Shown: positions 63,376 to 64,000 of the stretch, piece after piece
How the letters are laid out: each line of letters starts with the position of its first letter
How positions within the stretch are numbered: position 1 is the first letter of the stretch
NCBI GenBank assembly: GCA_030695025.1
Contig: JAUYTX010000013.1
Coordinates: 1-64,000, forward strand
Reading direction: 5' to 3'
Length of the DNA: 64,000 nt
From: Bacteroidales bacterium
GTDB taxonomy: Bacteria; Bacteroidota; Bacteroidia; Bacteroidales; UBA932
Translations under genes and position numbers: made by a program
Notes under the pieces: generated by a model
Database searches by the model: none
Told to the model about the DNA's origin: nothing
What the model saw: only the letters and a program-made list of their open reading frames with translations

Positions 63376-64000
63376 CTATTCAATATTCCAAACACCCATC
63401 GCTGTCTCAAGTTTTACAAGAGCCATTGACTTATCGTATATTACAGAATACAACGAGTGTAGAATTTCGTCGTAACTTCTTTGTGCATCCAACACTTCGA
63501 TCAGGTGAATATCACCATTGTTGTAATCTTTTCTCTTCTCATCCAATACCTCTTTTGCTGTTCTGACAATACCTGCAGTTAAGAATTTTAATTTCTTATC
63601 GGTTGCCAAATACTCATTGTAAGCATTTATTACCTCAGAAGTCACCTCTCTCTCGGCCTGAATGTATCTTAGTTCTGCCTGTTTTCTTCTAACCTCGGCT
63701 GATTGAATTTCACCCTTTGACCTATTAAACAGAGGTATCGGGAAAGAGACTCCCAACTCAACTCCCCCGTGTCTTGGTGCCGGAGCCAATTCGTTCTTTA
63801 CCTCAGAATTAAAACCATAACCCAGGAAAATATCAAACTCGGGAATTCTCTCCTTTTTTGCAGCAACGACAGATAGCTTTGATACATCTATCTCTTTTTT
63901 AGCAGCAAGTATGTCTGCTCTTCTGGTAATTGCTGTCTGTATTATCTCGCTTAAATTAAAAATTTTAGAATTCCATATGTTTTTAGTTTCAGGGATATAA
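63376..64000 (-). CDS. TolC-family outer-membrane efflux protein, C-terminal part
   Basis: The right edge cuts this gene; the 5' end lies beyond 64000. The frame is open to 63999 and reads LSEIIQTAITRRADILAAKKEID near the edge, so the TTG at 63789 is internal. TolC features are the repeated long-helix pattern (EIQSAEVRRKQAELRYIQAERE, LDEKRKDYNNGDIHLIEVLDAQRSYDE) and GVELGVSFPIPLFNRSKGEI. The protein is probably the outer-membrane channel of an RND-type (metal or drug) efflux pump; the pump genes would lie upstream, off the window. Confidence 0.9.
   Translation of the reverse strand, partial: YIPETKNIWNSKIFNLSEIIQTAITRRADILAAKKEIDVSKLSVVAAKKERIPEFDIFLGYGFNSEVKNELAPAPRHGGVELGVSFPIPLFNRSKGEIQSAEVRRKQAELRYIQAEREVTSEVINAYNEYLATDKKLKFLTAGIVRTAKEVLDEKRKDYNNGDIHLIEVLDAQRSYDEILHSLYSVIYDKSMALVKLETAMGVWNIE

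Overview
The window looks like chromosomal DNA of an anaerobic member of the Bacteroidota, most likely order Bacteroidales. Four things point there. Nearly every transcription unit starts a short distance after a TAnnTTTG box, the -7 element of the Bacteroidota housekeeping sigma factor, and Shine-Dalgarno sequences are almost absent. There are two outer-membrane beta-barrel receptors with carboxypeptidase-regulatory-like N-termini. The trxB-bamD-rpoZ-coaBC-recN gene order and the DUF3667, SPOR and FISUMP proteins are typical of the group. Rubrerythrin and the two-subunit methylmalonyl-CoA mutase fit an anaerobe with succinate/propionate metabolism. No prophage, transposase gene or CRISPR array was seen.

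Layout. 1-5600: end of purC, a LysM/periplasmic-binding-protein lipoprotein, an M24 aminopeptidase P, rubrerythrin and a GATE-domain membrane protein. 5624-11392: the trxB-bamD-rpoZ-coaBC-recN run, then nagB. 11394-19856: an alpha/beta-hydrolase-like protein, a membrane LytTR regulator, a glutathione peroxidase-type enzyme and two outer-membrane receptors flanking a small secreted protein. 19882-20272: terminator, a palindromic repeat (copy A), a second terminator and tRNA-Phe. 20367-28533: efp, a transglutaminase-like lipoprotein, a minus-strand operon (unknown secreted protein, M16 protease, O-methyltransferase), dnaX-lptB and a Spy/CpxP-like protein. 28654-34744: mutA-mutB, then a DUF3667 protein and an SMP-30-like lipoyl-free beta-propeller protein on the other strand.

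34828-40932 is the metY-metX-thrA-asd operon, covering aspartate semialdehyde, homoserine, O-acetylhomoserine and homocysteine synthesis. In front of it is a previously hidden 44-codon leader ORF (34882-35016) packed with Thr, Ile and Met codons and followed by hairpins, the layout of a ribosome-mediated attenuator. 41024-45127 holds parE, two more palindromic repeats (copies B and C) and two overlapping AraC-type genes. 45256-54278 has two minus-strand operons: leuS-phzF-like-YitT-YitT, and SPOR lipoprotein-gcvT-PAS-VOC-M28/TonB fusion. 54384-64000 has DUF389-capA-phoH, apbE with a Tat-exported D-aminoacylase-like enzyme, a FISUMP lipoprotein, lemA with two TPM-domain genes, and the end of a TolC-family gene.

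The strongest leads are the Thr/Ile/Met leader peptide and the three-copy palindromic element of about 160 bp. All three copies lie between convergent 3' ends, and the copies show compensatory changes in the stem. Smaller leads are an M28 peptidase fused to a TonB C-terminal domain, an AraC protein with a TNSK-repeat insertion, a perfect Shine-Dalgarno sequence inside a gene overlap, and predicted leaderless starts for dnaX and a LytTR gene. All functional calls are made by eye from protein motifs; no database search was run.
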